Source: an uncultured Bacilli bacterium
Lineage (GTDB): Bacteria; Bacillota_I; Bacilli_A; RF39; UBA660
Direction: 5' to 3'
Length of the DNA: 14,701 nucleotides
Assembly: GCA_947628125.1 (NCBI GenBank)
Contig: CANQYR010000015.1
Span: 1-14,701, forward strand
In this document: positions 1 to 6,292 of the stretch, piece after piece
Layout: each line of letters begins with the position of its first letter
How positions within the stretch are numbered: the first letter of the stretch is position 1
Program-made: the position numbers and the translations under genes
Notes under the pieces: generated by a model
What the model was told of the DNA's origin: nothing
Seen by the model: only the letters and a program-made list of their open reading frames with translations
Databases searched by the model: none

Positions 1-228
1 TTAGGTCCTTATAATTATGTAGTTTTTCCTACATTTTTATTTGGTCCTTTTCTTACATTTTTATAGTACCATTAACATTATGGAAATGGAACCCAAATAA
101 TAGAAGACTCAAAGGAGTCAAAAACATTATTAGAAGATAGCCTTGGACCAAAAAGTAAAGGAGCAAATACGAAAGATTATGAATTAAGATTATGGTTAAG
201 TGAAAGTGTAACTGTAGAAAATGATGCC
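1..228 (+). other. Broken 5' end of the left surface-protein gene, with a short tandem repeat
   Basis: The frame of the surface-protein gene stays open upstream of its first ATG, back to codon 76, and is closed by in-frame stops at 64-66 and 73-75. The open part still encodes residues matching the right-edge paralogue (NTKDYELRLWL here, SETKDYEINIWL there; then MDKTFQSKIVI against MDKDFSAKITL). Roughly the first 120-150 residues of the family, including the signal/membrane segment, are absent from this frame, and neither other + frame of 1-75 restores them. Positions 1-75 are T-rich, unlike the A/G-rich gene, and hold an imperfect 24-bp tandem repeat (17-40 and 41-64, 18 of 24 identical; both end in acatttttat). 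No ribosome binding site or promoter was seen. This could be a real truncation or recombination junction, or an assembly edge. Confidence 0.55.
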
Positions 229-1329
229 ATGGACAAAACATTCCAAAGCAAAATAGTAATAGATGGAAAAGTAGGAAAAACACCATATGAAAAAATATGT
301 GCCTCAGCAGGTGAAGATAGTGGTGCATGTTATCTAGCAAAAAAGTCTGATAATGATACTAAAGATTTTGCTTATGATGAAACAGTTGATAACAACTTAA
401 GATATATAGGTGCAACACCAAGTAATTATGTGTATTTTAATTGTGAAGAAGAAAAAGAACCAAGTAATAGTACTTGTGAAACATGGCGAATTATAGGAGT
501 AATGAATAACGTAACCGAAGTAAGTGAAGATGGTCAAAACAAGGAAACAAATGGAAGTCATCTAAAGATAATAAGAGACAAATTTGATAAGGACTATTCC
601 TGGGATAGTACATTAATTGAAATAAATAGTGGTCAAGGAGTAAATGAGTGGAGCGCATCAGCTATAGAGAAAGTGTTAAATGATGAATATTTAAATAGAC
701 AAGCAGGATTAAACTTATGCTATAAGGCTGAGAATAATACTACCGAAACATGTCCTGATTGGAAAGCTATCGGAATAAGAGAAGAAGCAAGGAATATGAT
801 ATCGCGTGTAAAGTGGAATACGGGAACAATGTCAGTAAAATATGATGGAAATACTAATTTAATAACAGCAAGTTATATGTATGAGGCAGAGCGAAGTAAT
901 CATAATGGCAAAGAGCAATGCTTGTCAAGTGGATCAAGAGATTGTAATGATGAAGTGGAAAGAAGGGCAACATGGTCAGGGAAAGTAGGCTTAATGTATC
1001 CAAGTGATTATGGATATGCTGTAGGAACAAAAGTTAGAGAAACATGTTTAGGAAAGTCATTATATCAATATAATAGTGATGATTGTATGACAAATGATTG
1101 GCTATATAATGAAACTGATGAAGGTCAATGGACAATGACACCAACGCCAAGTTCGTCGGAAGCTTACGATGTGTTCTTTGTCTACTCAAGCGGGTTAGTG
1201 GGCACTACCAGTGCTTTTATGCCTTTTCCTGTCCGTCCAACTTTATATTTAAAAAGTAATATTAAAATAAAACTAAATGATGATCCAACTTATGGCTCAA
1301 AAACCAATCCATATATCCTCGAAAGATAA
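229..1329 (+). CDS. Secreted/surface protein with C-terminal lectin-like (DUF6273/FGE-like) domain, N-terminally truncated
   Basis: The 366-residue frame begins at the first available ATG, but this start has no Shine-Dalgarno sequence and the homologous frame extends upstream, so this is probably the 3' part of a longer gene or a silent copy. Visible blocks are NNLRYIGATPSNYVYFN followed by WRIIGVMNNV, a WSASAIEKVLNDEYLN block typical of DUF6273/sulfatase-modifying-like folds, GKVGLMYPSDYGYAVG, WTMTP, and a C-terminal VRPTLYLKSN...NPYIL. Ten cysteines lie in five close pairs, which suggests disulphides and an extracellular location. The right-edge paralogue shares the IGATP-NYVYFN-WRIIG stretch but lacks the Cys-bounded insert NCEEEKEPSNSTCET. 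The block at 1141-1240 is GC-rich and poor in adenine, unlike the rest of the gene. No catalytic function can be assigned; a ligand-binding or adhesin role is inferred only. Confidence 0.7.
   Translation: MDKTFQSKIVIDGKVGKTPYEKICASAGEDSGACYLAKKSDNDTKDFAYDETVDNNLRYIGATPSNYVYFNCEEEKEPSNSTCETWRIIGVMNNVTEVSEDGQNKETNGSHLKIIRDKFDKDYSWDSTLIEINSGQGVNEWSASAIEKVLNDEYLNRQAGLNLCYKAENNTTETCPDWKAIGIREEARNMISRVKWNTGTMSVKYDGNTNLITASYMYEAERSNHNGKEQCLSSGSRDCNDEVERRATWSGKVGLMYPSDYGYAVGTKVRETCLGKSLYQYNSDDCMTNDWLYNETDEGQWTMTPTPSSSEAYDVFFVYSSGLVGTTSAFMPFPVRPTLYLKSNIKIKLNDDPTYGSKTNPYILER
1141..1243 (+). other. Putative DGR variable region in the lectin-like C-terminus
   Basis: By hand count 18 of 100 bases at 1141-1240 are A and 50 of 100 are G or C, against 51 A in the 120 bases just upstream. 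Codons alternate between constant ones (gct, gtg, gtc, tca agc ggg, gct, gtc cgt cca) and a run of NNC/NNT codons encoding Y, D, F, F, Y, G, T, T, S, F and others. That is the pattern expected where AAC/AAT codons of a template repeat have been changed at adenines. The encoded stretch is SSEAYDVFFVYSSG followed by LVGTTSAFMPFPVRP, just before the conserved VRPTLYL end where C-type-lectin-fold DGR targets carry their variable residues. No template repeat or reverse transcriptase was found in this window. Confidence 0.5.
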
Positions 1330-1354
1330 GAAATTTATTTAATATTTTTCTTTT
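1328..1354 (+). terminator. Weak terminator-like hairpin after the left surface gene
   Basis: The stem aagaaa (1328-1333) can pair with tttctt (1347-1352) around a 13-base loop and is followed by a T-rich stretch. The stem is short and almost all A-T, so this is only a tentative terminator. It overlaps the stop codon of the surface gene and precedes the lon promoter. Confidence 0.25.
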
Positions 1355-1359
1355 TTCTA

Positions 1360-1388
1360 TTTACAAAAATTAAAATCACTTTTATAAT
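1360..1388 (+). promoter_or_regulatory. Promoter of lon
   Basis: TTTACA at 1360-1365 and a perfect TATAAT at 1383-1388 are separated by 17 bp, a near-consensus housekeeping-sigma promoter. Transcription would start near 1395, leaving a leader of about 20 bases before the lon ATG. No CtsR- or CIRCE-like heat-shock operator was recognised around it. Confidence 0.8.
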
Positions 1389-1414
1389 AAAAAACATTGT
1401 TAGGAAGTGATAAC

Positions 1415-3748
1415 ATGACGAAAATTTTACCAGTACTTGTATTAAAAAATTTAATTTTACTTCCAAAGTGGGAAGTTAAAGTTGAATTAAATAACGAACT
1501 ATCCAAAAAAATCATCATGTTAAGCACTACAAAATACGATAATCAAATATTTATAGTCACCCCTAAAGATACTCTAGAAGAAATACCAGATGTTAATGAC
1601 TTACCTCAAACCGCAGTTGTAGGAACCATACTAAGTAATATACAATTACCAAACAATCACATAAGAATTAAAATATCTGGCTTAAAACGAATGAATGTCA
1701 AAAACTACTTTAACGATAGCAACGATAAAGAAATTTTAAAATGCAAACTAGAAGATGTCAAAACATCTAAACTAGATAAAGCTGAACAATCAGCCTATAA
1801 AAGAAAACTACTCGAAACTTTAAAAAAATATATCGCATCTAATCCCAAAATGCCTAATGCCATACTAGGATTAGTAAACCAAACACAATCATTAGATGAA
1901 ATAACAGACATCATAGCCGCCAATATTTCCCTACCATTTGAAAAAAAATGTTACTACATGGAAGAAAAAAATCCCCTAAAACGGGCAAAAAAATTATTAA
2001 GTGACTTAAACTTCGAATTAGAAGTCATCAAAATTGATAAACAACTAAACGAAATAGTTTCCCAAAAACTTGACGATACCCAAAGAGAATTTGTCCTAAA
2101 AGAACGCTTAAAAGCCATCCAAAAAGAACTAAAAGAAGAAACCGTTAAACCAGATGCCATCGAATGGCTAAGAACATTAGAAAACCTAAACTTAGATTCT
2201 AAAACCACCACCAAAATTAAAAGAGAAATTAACAAATACGAAAAAATGAACGAAATGAGCCCTGATGCTTCATTTGTAAGAAATTACCTAGAAACATTCT
2301 TTTCCTTACCATGGCGTAAATTTGGCTATGATGAAACCGACCTAAATAAAATATCAGATACCCTAAACAAAACCCATTATGGCCTAGAACAAATTAAAGT
2401 TCGCATCATCGAATACTGCGCCCTAAAAAAAAGAAATCCCAACCTAAGAAGCCCCATCATCTGTCTAGTTGGCCCCCCTGGAATAGGTAAAACAACCATC
2501 GCCATGTCTATAGCTAAAGCCCTAAACAAAGAATTTTATAAAATAAGTGTTGGTGGCTTAAACGATGCTGCCGAATTAAATGGCCATCGAAGAACATACA
2601 TCGGCGCTAGTCCCGGTAAAATTATCCAAGCCTTAATTAAATGTGGTGTCAACAATCCTCTTTTACTTATTGATGAAGTAGATAAAATGACCAAAGACTA
2701 TCGCGGCGACCCTTCAAGCGTACTACTAGATGTGCTAGACTATCCTCAAAACCAAACATTTATGGATAACTACCTAGAAGAACCATTTGATCTAAGTAAC
2801 ACCTTGTTCATATTAACCGCCAACGATAAAACCAAAATTCCAATCGAACTAATTGATAGATTAGAAATAATTGAGCTATCAAGCTACACTTTATATGAAA
2901 AAATCATTTTAGCAAGAGAATATCTATTGCCACAAATATACACCGAATATAACATCGATCAAAATGAACTTACCATTCCTGATGGCATAATATCAAAAAT
3001 TATAACCAATTACACCAAAGAAGCGGGCGTAAGAGACTTAAAAAGACAACTTGAAACCCTAATAAGAAAAATTTTAACTGCTAGCATTAAATCAAAACGA
3101 AAACTATCTTTAACACTATCCGAAAAAGAACTAAAAAAATACTTAGGAATTTACCTATATGATAATGATGATCTACCAAAATCTATGACAAGTGGCTTAG
3201 CTATTGGCCTTGCCTGGACCAGCATTGGTGGCAAAATAATGCCCATTGAAGCCGCTATAAAAGAAGGAAATGGTAACATCTGCATGACCGGTTTTCTAAA
3301 AAATATCATGCAAGAATCAGTTAAAGTTTCCTTAGACTACCTAATAAACCACCAAAGCGAATTCAAAATCACCCAAAATTTATCTAAATTAGATTTTCAT
3401 ATCCATGCCCTTGACTCATCAAGCCCTAAACAAGGACCAAGTGCTGGTGTTGCCATAACAACCGCCTTATTAAGCATATTACTAAACAAACCCCTTGTAA
3501 ACACTATTGCCCAAACAGGGGAAATAACCCTTAGAGGTGACATTTTAAAAGTGGGGGGCATTAAAGAAAAACTAATCGGTGCTTTTAACGCCGGCATTCA
3601 CACTGTTTTTCTTCCTAAAGAAAACAAAAAAGACCTAGACCAAGTCCCTGAATATGTCTTAGATAACCTTGAAATTATCCTTGTTGATAATTACAAAGAA
3701 ATATACAAAAAATTATTTAAAGAAGATAAATACTGGAGCCTTAACTAA
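1415..3748 (+). CDS. lon: ATP-dependent Lon protease (LonA type)
   Basis: This 777-residue cytoplasmic protease degrades misfolded and regulatory proteins using ATP, and its length is typical of bacterial LonA. Domains in order are an N-terminal substrate-recognition domain (about 1-200), a helical linker, the AAA+ module with Walker A GPPGIGKTT (353-361) and Walker B LLLIDEVDK (D420, E421), and a C-terminal peptidase domain. The catalytic Ser lies in GPSAG (S676) and the Lys in GGIKEK (K719), the same 43-residue spacing as in E. coli Lon. ATG 1415 is chosen because aggaag at 1402-1407 sits seven bases upstream; a TTG at 1397 in the same frame lies upstream of that site, almost on the predicted transcript start. 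The gene has its own promoter and terminator, so it is probably monocistronic. Confidence 0.97.
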   Translation: MTKILPVLVLKNLILLPKWEVKVELNNELSKKIIMLSTTKYDNQIFIVTPKDTLEEIPDVNDLPQTAVVGTILSNIQLPNNHIRIKISGLKRMNVKNYFNDSNDKEILKCKLEDVKTSKLDKAEQSAYKRKLLETLKKYIASNPKMPNAILGLVNQTQSLDEITDIIAANISLPFEKKCYYMEEKNPLKRAKKLLSDLNFELEVIKIDKQLNEIVSQKLDDTQREFVLKERLKAIQKELKEETVKPDAIEWLRTLENLNLDSKTTTKIKREINKYEKMNEMSPDASFVRNYLETFFSLPWRKFGYDETDLNKISDTLNKTHYGLEQIKVRIIEYCALKKRNPNLRSPIICLVGPPGIGKTTIAMSIAKALNKEFYKISVGGLNDAAELNGHRRTYIGASPGKIIQALIKCGVNNPLLLIDEVDKMTKDYRGDPSSVLLDVLDYPQNQTFMDNYLEEPFDLSNTLFILTANDKTKIPIELIDRLEIIELSSYTLYEKIILAREYLLPQIYTEYNIDQNELTIPDGIISKIITNYTKEAGVRDLKRQLETLIRKILTASIKSKRKLSLTLSEKELKKYLGIYLYDNDDLPKSMTSGLAIGLAWTSIGGKIMPIEAAIKEGNGNICMTGFLKNIMQESVKVSLDYLINHQSEFKITQNLSKLDFHIHALDSSSPKQGPSAGVAITTALLSILLNKPLVNTIAQTGEITLRGDILKVGGIKEKLIGAFNAGIHTVFLPKENKKDLDQVPEYVLDNLEIILVDNYKEIYKKLFKEDKYWSLN

Positions 3749-3772
3749 AATTGACATATTAAGGCTTTTTTT
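3737..3772 (+). terminator. Rho-independent terminator of lon
   Basis: The perfect 8-bp stem agccttaa (3737-3744) / ttaaggct (3759-3766), with a 14-base loop, is followed by six T residues (3767-3772). It overlaps the last codons and stop of lon. Confidence 0.8.
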
Positions 3773-3793
3773 CGTCTATCTTTTTTTCTTTTT

Positions 3794-3802
3794 TGATATA
3801 AT
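3794..3802 (+). promoter_or_regulatory. Extended -10 promoter of murG
   Basis: TGATATAAT matches an extended -10 (TGn plus a perfect TATAAT at 3797-3802). No good -35 lies 17 bp upstream, which fits an extended -10 promoter. Transcription would start near 3809, just before the murG ribosome binding site. Confidence 0.6.
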
Positions 3803-3823
3803 TAAAAAGAAGGGAGAACTCTT

Positions 3824-4900
3824 ATGAAAATAATCGTCACTGCGGGTGGCACCATGGGTCACATAAATCCAGCCCTAGCCATAATTGAAAAATTTAAAAG
3901 TCAAGAAAAAGATTGCCAAATCCTTTATATTGGTACCCATAACCGGATGGAAAAAGATGTAATACCTAAACTTGGCATCCCATATAAAGCTATCACCATC
4001 TATGGCTTTACCAAAAATATATTCTATGACTTTAAAAACATCTTTTGCCTTATAAGTGCCGTAAAAAAATGCAAAAAAATTATCCAAGAATTTAAACCCG
4101 ACGTTGTAATCGGTGTTGGTGGCTACGTAACATATCCCGTCATTAAAGCGGCTCATGAATTAAACATCACAACCTTCATTCATGAACAAAATAGCATACC
4201 AGGAAAAACTAATAAAATGGTCGCGAAATATGCCGATCTAATCGGTGTGACATTCTTAAAAAGTAAAGAATACTTAAAAACAAATGGTCAAATCTTTTAC
4301 ACTGGCCATCCTTGTGGAGCTAAAGCCCTGCAAGCCAAAAAAATAACCAAACAAGAATTAAAAGTGGCAAGCAATAAACCCTTAGTAACCTTTGTCGCGG
4401 GCTCTTTAGGATCAGACTCCCTAAACCAAAAAATGAAAGCATTCCTTCAAAGCCCAAAAAACTACGAAATAATCTATATAACAGGTAAAATTCATTACGA
4501 ATCATTTACGAAAACCAAATTTTCGCCCAACGTTCACATAATGCCTTACATAGATAACCTACCAGGCCTATTAAAATCATCCGACTTAGTAATATCAAGA
4601 GCAGGAGCCGGCATATTATCCGAAATTTTAGCCTTAAAAATACCAGCCATCATCATACCTAGTCCAAATGTTGCCAATAACCATCAGTACTACAATGCCA
4701 AAGAATTAGAAGAAAAAAACTGCATAATAATGCTAAATGAAAATGAACTTACTAAAGATAAAATAAATGATGCTATAGATAACTTACTAAACGATCCTAA
4801 AAAAAGAGCCCATATGAAAACCATGATGGAAAAAGAAGAAGTTCAAAATTCCTGTCAAATAATTTACGATACAATTAAAAAAGCCTTAACGAAAAAGTAA
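3824..4900 (+). CDS. murG: UDP-N-acetylglucosamine--lipid I GlcNAc transferase MurG
   Basis: MurG is a membrane-associated GT-B glycosyltransferase that adds GlcNAc to lipid I to give lipid II, the last cytoplasmic step of peptidoglycan precursor synthesis. The 358 residues show the family blocks in order: N-terminal loop GGTMGHINPA (from G8), GVGGYVTYPV, HEQNSIPGKTNK, the second glycine-rich loop AGSLGS (192-197), the UDP-GlcNAc site SRAGAGILSE (from S258) and NNHQYYNA (H287, Q288). The usual GGTGGH is GGTMGH here and the usual GGSxGA is AGSLGS; both changes keep the loop glycines. The ATG has aagggag seven bases upstream. ftsQ follows 57 bp downstream with its own possible promoter, a small remnant of a division/cell-wall cluster. 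Confidence 0.95.
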   Translation: MKIIVTAGGTMGHINPALAIIEKFKSQEKDCQILYIGTHNRMEKDVIPKLGIPYKAITIYGFTKNIFYDFKNIFCLISAVKKCKKIIQEFKPDVVIGVGGYVTYPVIKAAHELNITTFIHEQNSIPGKTNKMVAKYADLIGVTFLKSKEYLKTNGQIFYTGHPCGAKALQAKKITKQELKVASNKPLVTFVAGSLGSDSLNQKMKAFLQSPKNYEIIYITGKIHYESFTKTKFSPNVHIMPYIDNLPGLLKSSDLVISRAGAGILSEILALKIPAIIIPSPNVANNHQYYNAKELEEKNCIIMLNENELTKDKINDAIDNLLNDPKKRAHMKTMMEKEEVQNSCQIIYDTIKKALTKK

Positions 4901-4927
4901 ACATCTATAGATTTTTCACCACATATC

Positions 4928-4936
4928 TGATAAAAT
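4928..4936 (+). promoter_or_regulatory. Possible extended -10 promoter of ftsQ
   Basis: TGATAAAAT fits the TGn-TAWAAT form seen elsewhere in this window. The sequence 17 bp upstream (tagatt, 4908-4913) matches the -35 consensus poorly. No terminator separates murG from ftsQ, so read-through from murG is also likely. Confidence 0.4.
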
Positions 4937-4957
4937 AAAAATAACAAAGGTGAAAAA

Positions 4958-5662
4958 ATGAAAAGAAAAAAAGTGGTTAAACATAAAATTAAATGGAAAA
5001 TTTTTTTAAAACTTATCCTCATCATTGCCATCATTTTTTTAATATTTTTAATATTTAAAAGTATCCCCATCAAACACTTTGTCTTTAAAAACAATACATT
5101 TTTAACAGATCAAGAAATATTAAATACATTAAACTATAACGATGATTACCCATGCTTACTATGCCTAGGAAACTATCAAATAAAGCAAAAACTAAAAAAC
5201 AATCCCTTTATCATGGACGTAAAAATGAAAAAAAGCTTACTAGGAGAAGTAGAACTTGACATCACCGAAAACACCCCCTTATTTTATAATCGCGACAAAA
5301 AAAAGTTAGTCCTAAAAAATGGCCAAGAAATTGACTCCGATAATTTATATGGCATGCCTATACTAACTAACTATGTACCAGATAGCTTATACCAAAAACT
5401 AATAAATAGCTTTAAAAACTTGTCGCCAAATGTCATCACCTTAATAAGTGAAATAATATATGACCCTTGGAAAAGTGGTGACGTTATAATTGACGAGACA
5501 AGATTCTTTTTAAAAATGAACGATGGTAACCACGTCTATGTCAACACCATCAACATTGAAAAACTAAATAATTACCTAGAACTATATGCCACATTAGAAG
5601 GCAAAAAAGGAACCTTGTATTTAGACTCCTCAAGTGATAAAATATCATTTAGTCTTTTCTAA
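4958..5662 (+). CDS. ftsQ: Cell division protein FtsQ/DivIB
   Basis: This is a bitopic division protein of 234 residues. It has a short, strongly basic cytoplasmic N-terminus (MKRKKVVKHKIKWK), one membrane span (about 15-34, rich in I, L and F), then a POTRA domain (FKNNTFLTDQEILNTL to about KKSLLGEVELDITENTP) and a beta domain ending near the C-terminus. FtsQ/DivIB recruits FtsL/DivIC and connects the divisome to septal wall synthesis outside the membrane. Sequence is poorly conserved in this family, so the call rests on architecture, the KxxLxxNPFI-like and ITENTPLFY stretches, and the position after murG. The start has aaaggtga upstream. queH follows after 12 bp and is probably co-transcribed. 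Confidence 0.85.
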   Translation: MKRKKVVKHKIKWKIFLKLILIIAIIFLIFLIFKSIPIKHFVFKNNTFLTDQEILNTLNYNDDYPCLLCLGNYQIKQKLKNNPFIMDVKMKKSLLGEVELDITENTPLFYNRDKKKLVLKNGQEIDSDNLYGMPILTNYVPDSLYQKLINSFKNLSPNVITLISEIIYDPWKSGDVIIDETRFFLKMNDGNHVYVNTINIEKLNNYLELYATLEGKKGTLYLDSSSDKISFSLF

Positions 5663-5674
5663 AAAGGTGATATT

Positions 5675-6292
5675 ATGAACTACCATGAAATAATGAAAAA
5701 AGAAATAGAAAAAATAACTAAAGAAAATGAAGTACCAACAATATTACTTCATTCTTGCTGTGCCCCATGCTCATCAGTAGCCCTAGAGTATTTAGCAAAT
5801 GTCTTTAAAGTAACTATCTTTTATTACAACCCTAATATTGATGAAGAAACTGAATACCAAAAAAGAAAACAAGAACAAAAAAGGTTCATCAAAGAATTAA
5901 AAACTAAATACCCCATATCTTTTTTGGACTGTCCTTATGATCAAGAAGCATTTATGAAAATTGCTAAAGGAAACGAACAAGATCCTGAAAAAGGCCAAAG
6001 ATGCTATAAATGCTATTATCTAAGACTAGAAAAAACCGCCCAAACCGCCAAAGAAAAAAACTTTGACTACTTTGGTACCACCCTAAGTGTTAGCCCCTAT
6101 AAAGTAAGTTCTTGGCTTAACCAAATTGGCTTAGAACTTCAAGAAAAATATCAAATTAAATACCTATGCAGTGACTTTAAAAAAGAAAATGGCTACCAAA
6201 AAAGCATTGCCTATTCCCAAAAATACCATTTATATCGGCAATCTTACTGTGGCTGCATATACCAAAAAATAAATGCAAGGAGTAAATTATGA
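5675..6292 (+). CDS. queH: Epoxyqueuosine reductase QueH
   Basis: QueH (DUF208) reduces epoxyqueuosine in tRNA to queuosine, the last step of this wobble-base modification, using bound metal/iron-sulfur chemistry and no cobalamin. The 205-residue protein has the expected cysteines: HSCCAPC (C28, C29, C32), RCYKC (C110, C113) and YCGC (C192, C194), together with the family stretch FGTTLSVSPYK. The start follows aaaggtga with normal spacing. The stop is TGA inside ATGA shared with the recD2 start (6289-6292), so the two are translationally coupled. No other queuosine genes lie nearby, consistent with salvage or with biosynthesis genes elsewhere. Confidence 0.93.
   Translation: MNYHEIMKKEIEKITKENEVPTILLHSCCAPCSSVALEYLANVFKVTIFYYNPNIDEETEYQKRKQEQKRFIKELKTKYPISFLDCPYDQEAFMKIAKGNEQDPEKGQRCYKCYYLRLEKTAQTAKEKNFDYFGTTLSVSPYKVSSWLNQIGLELQEKYQIKYLCSDFKKENGYQKSIAYSQKYHLYRQSYCGCIYQKINARSKL

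Noticed and set aside
17..40. atgtag/ctacat hairpin followed by T residues as a terminator
   Set aside because: The six-pair AT-rich stem is weak and its sequence is explained by the 24-bp tandem repeat; there is no upstream gene in view to terminate.
53..340. Minus-strand 95-residue frame rich in H, F and L
   Set aside because: It is the antisense shadow of the surface-protein gene, has low-complexity hydrophobic composition and no ribosome site.
1397..1414. TTG start six codons upstream for lon
   Set aside because: The Shine-Dalgarno sequence lies between it and ATG 1415, and the predicted transcript start (about 1395) leaves no room for a ribosome site before it.
3751..3756. Perfect TTGACA after lon as a -35 element for murG
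   Set aside because: It lies in the terminator loop and 40 bp from the TATAAT, too far to form a promoter with it.
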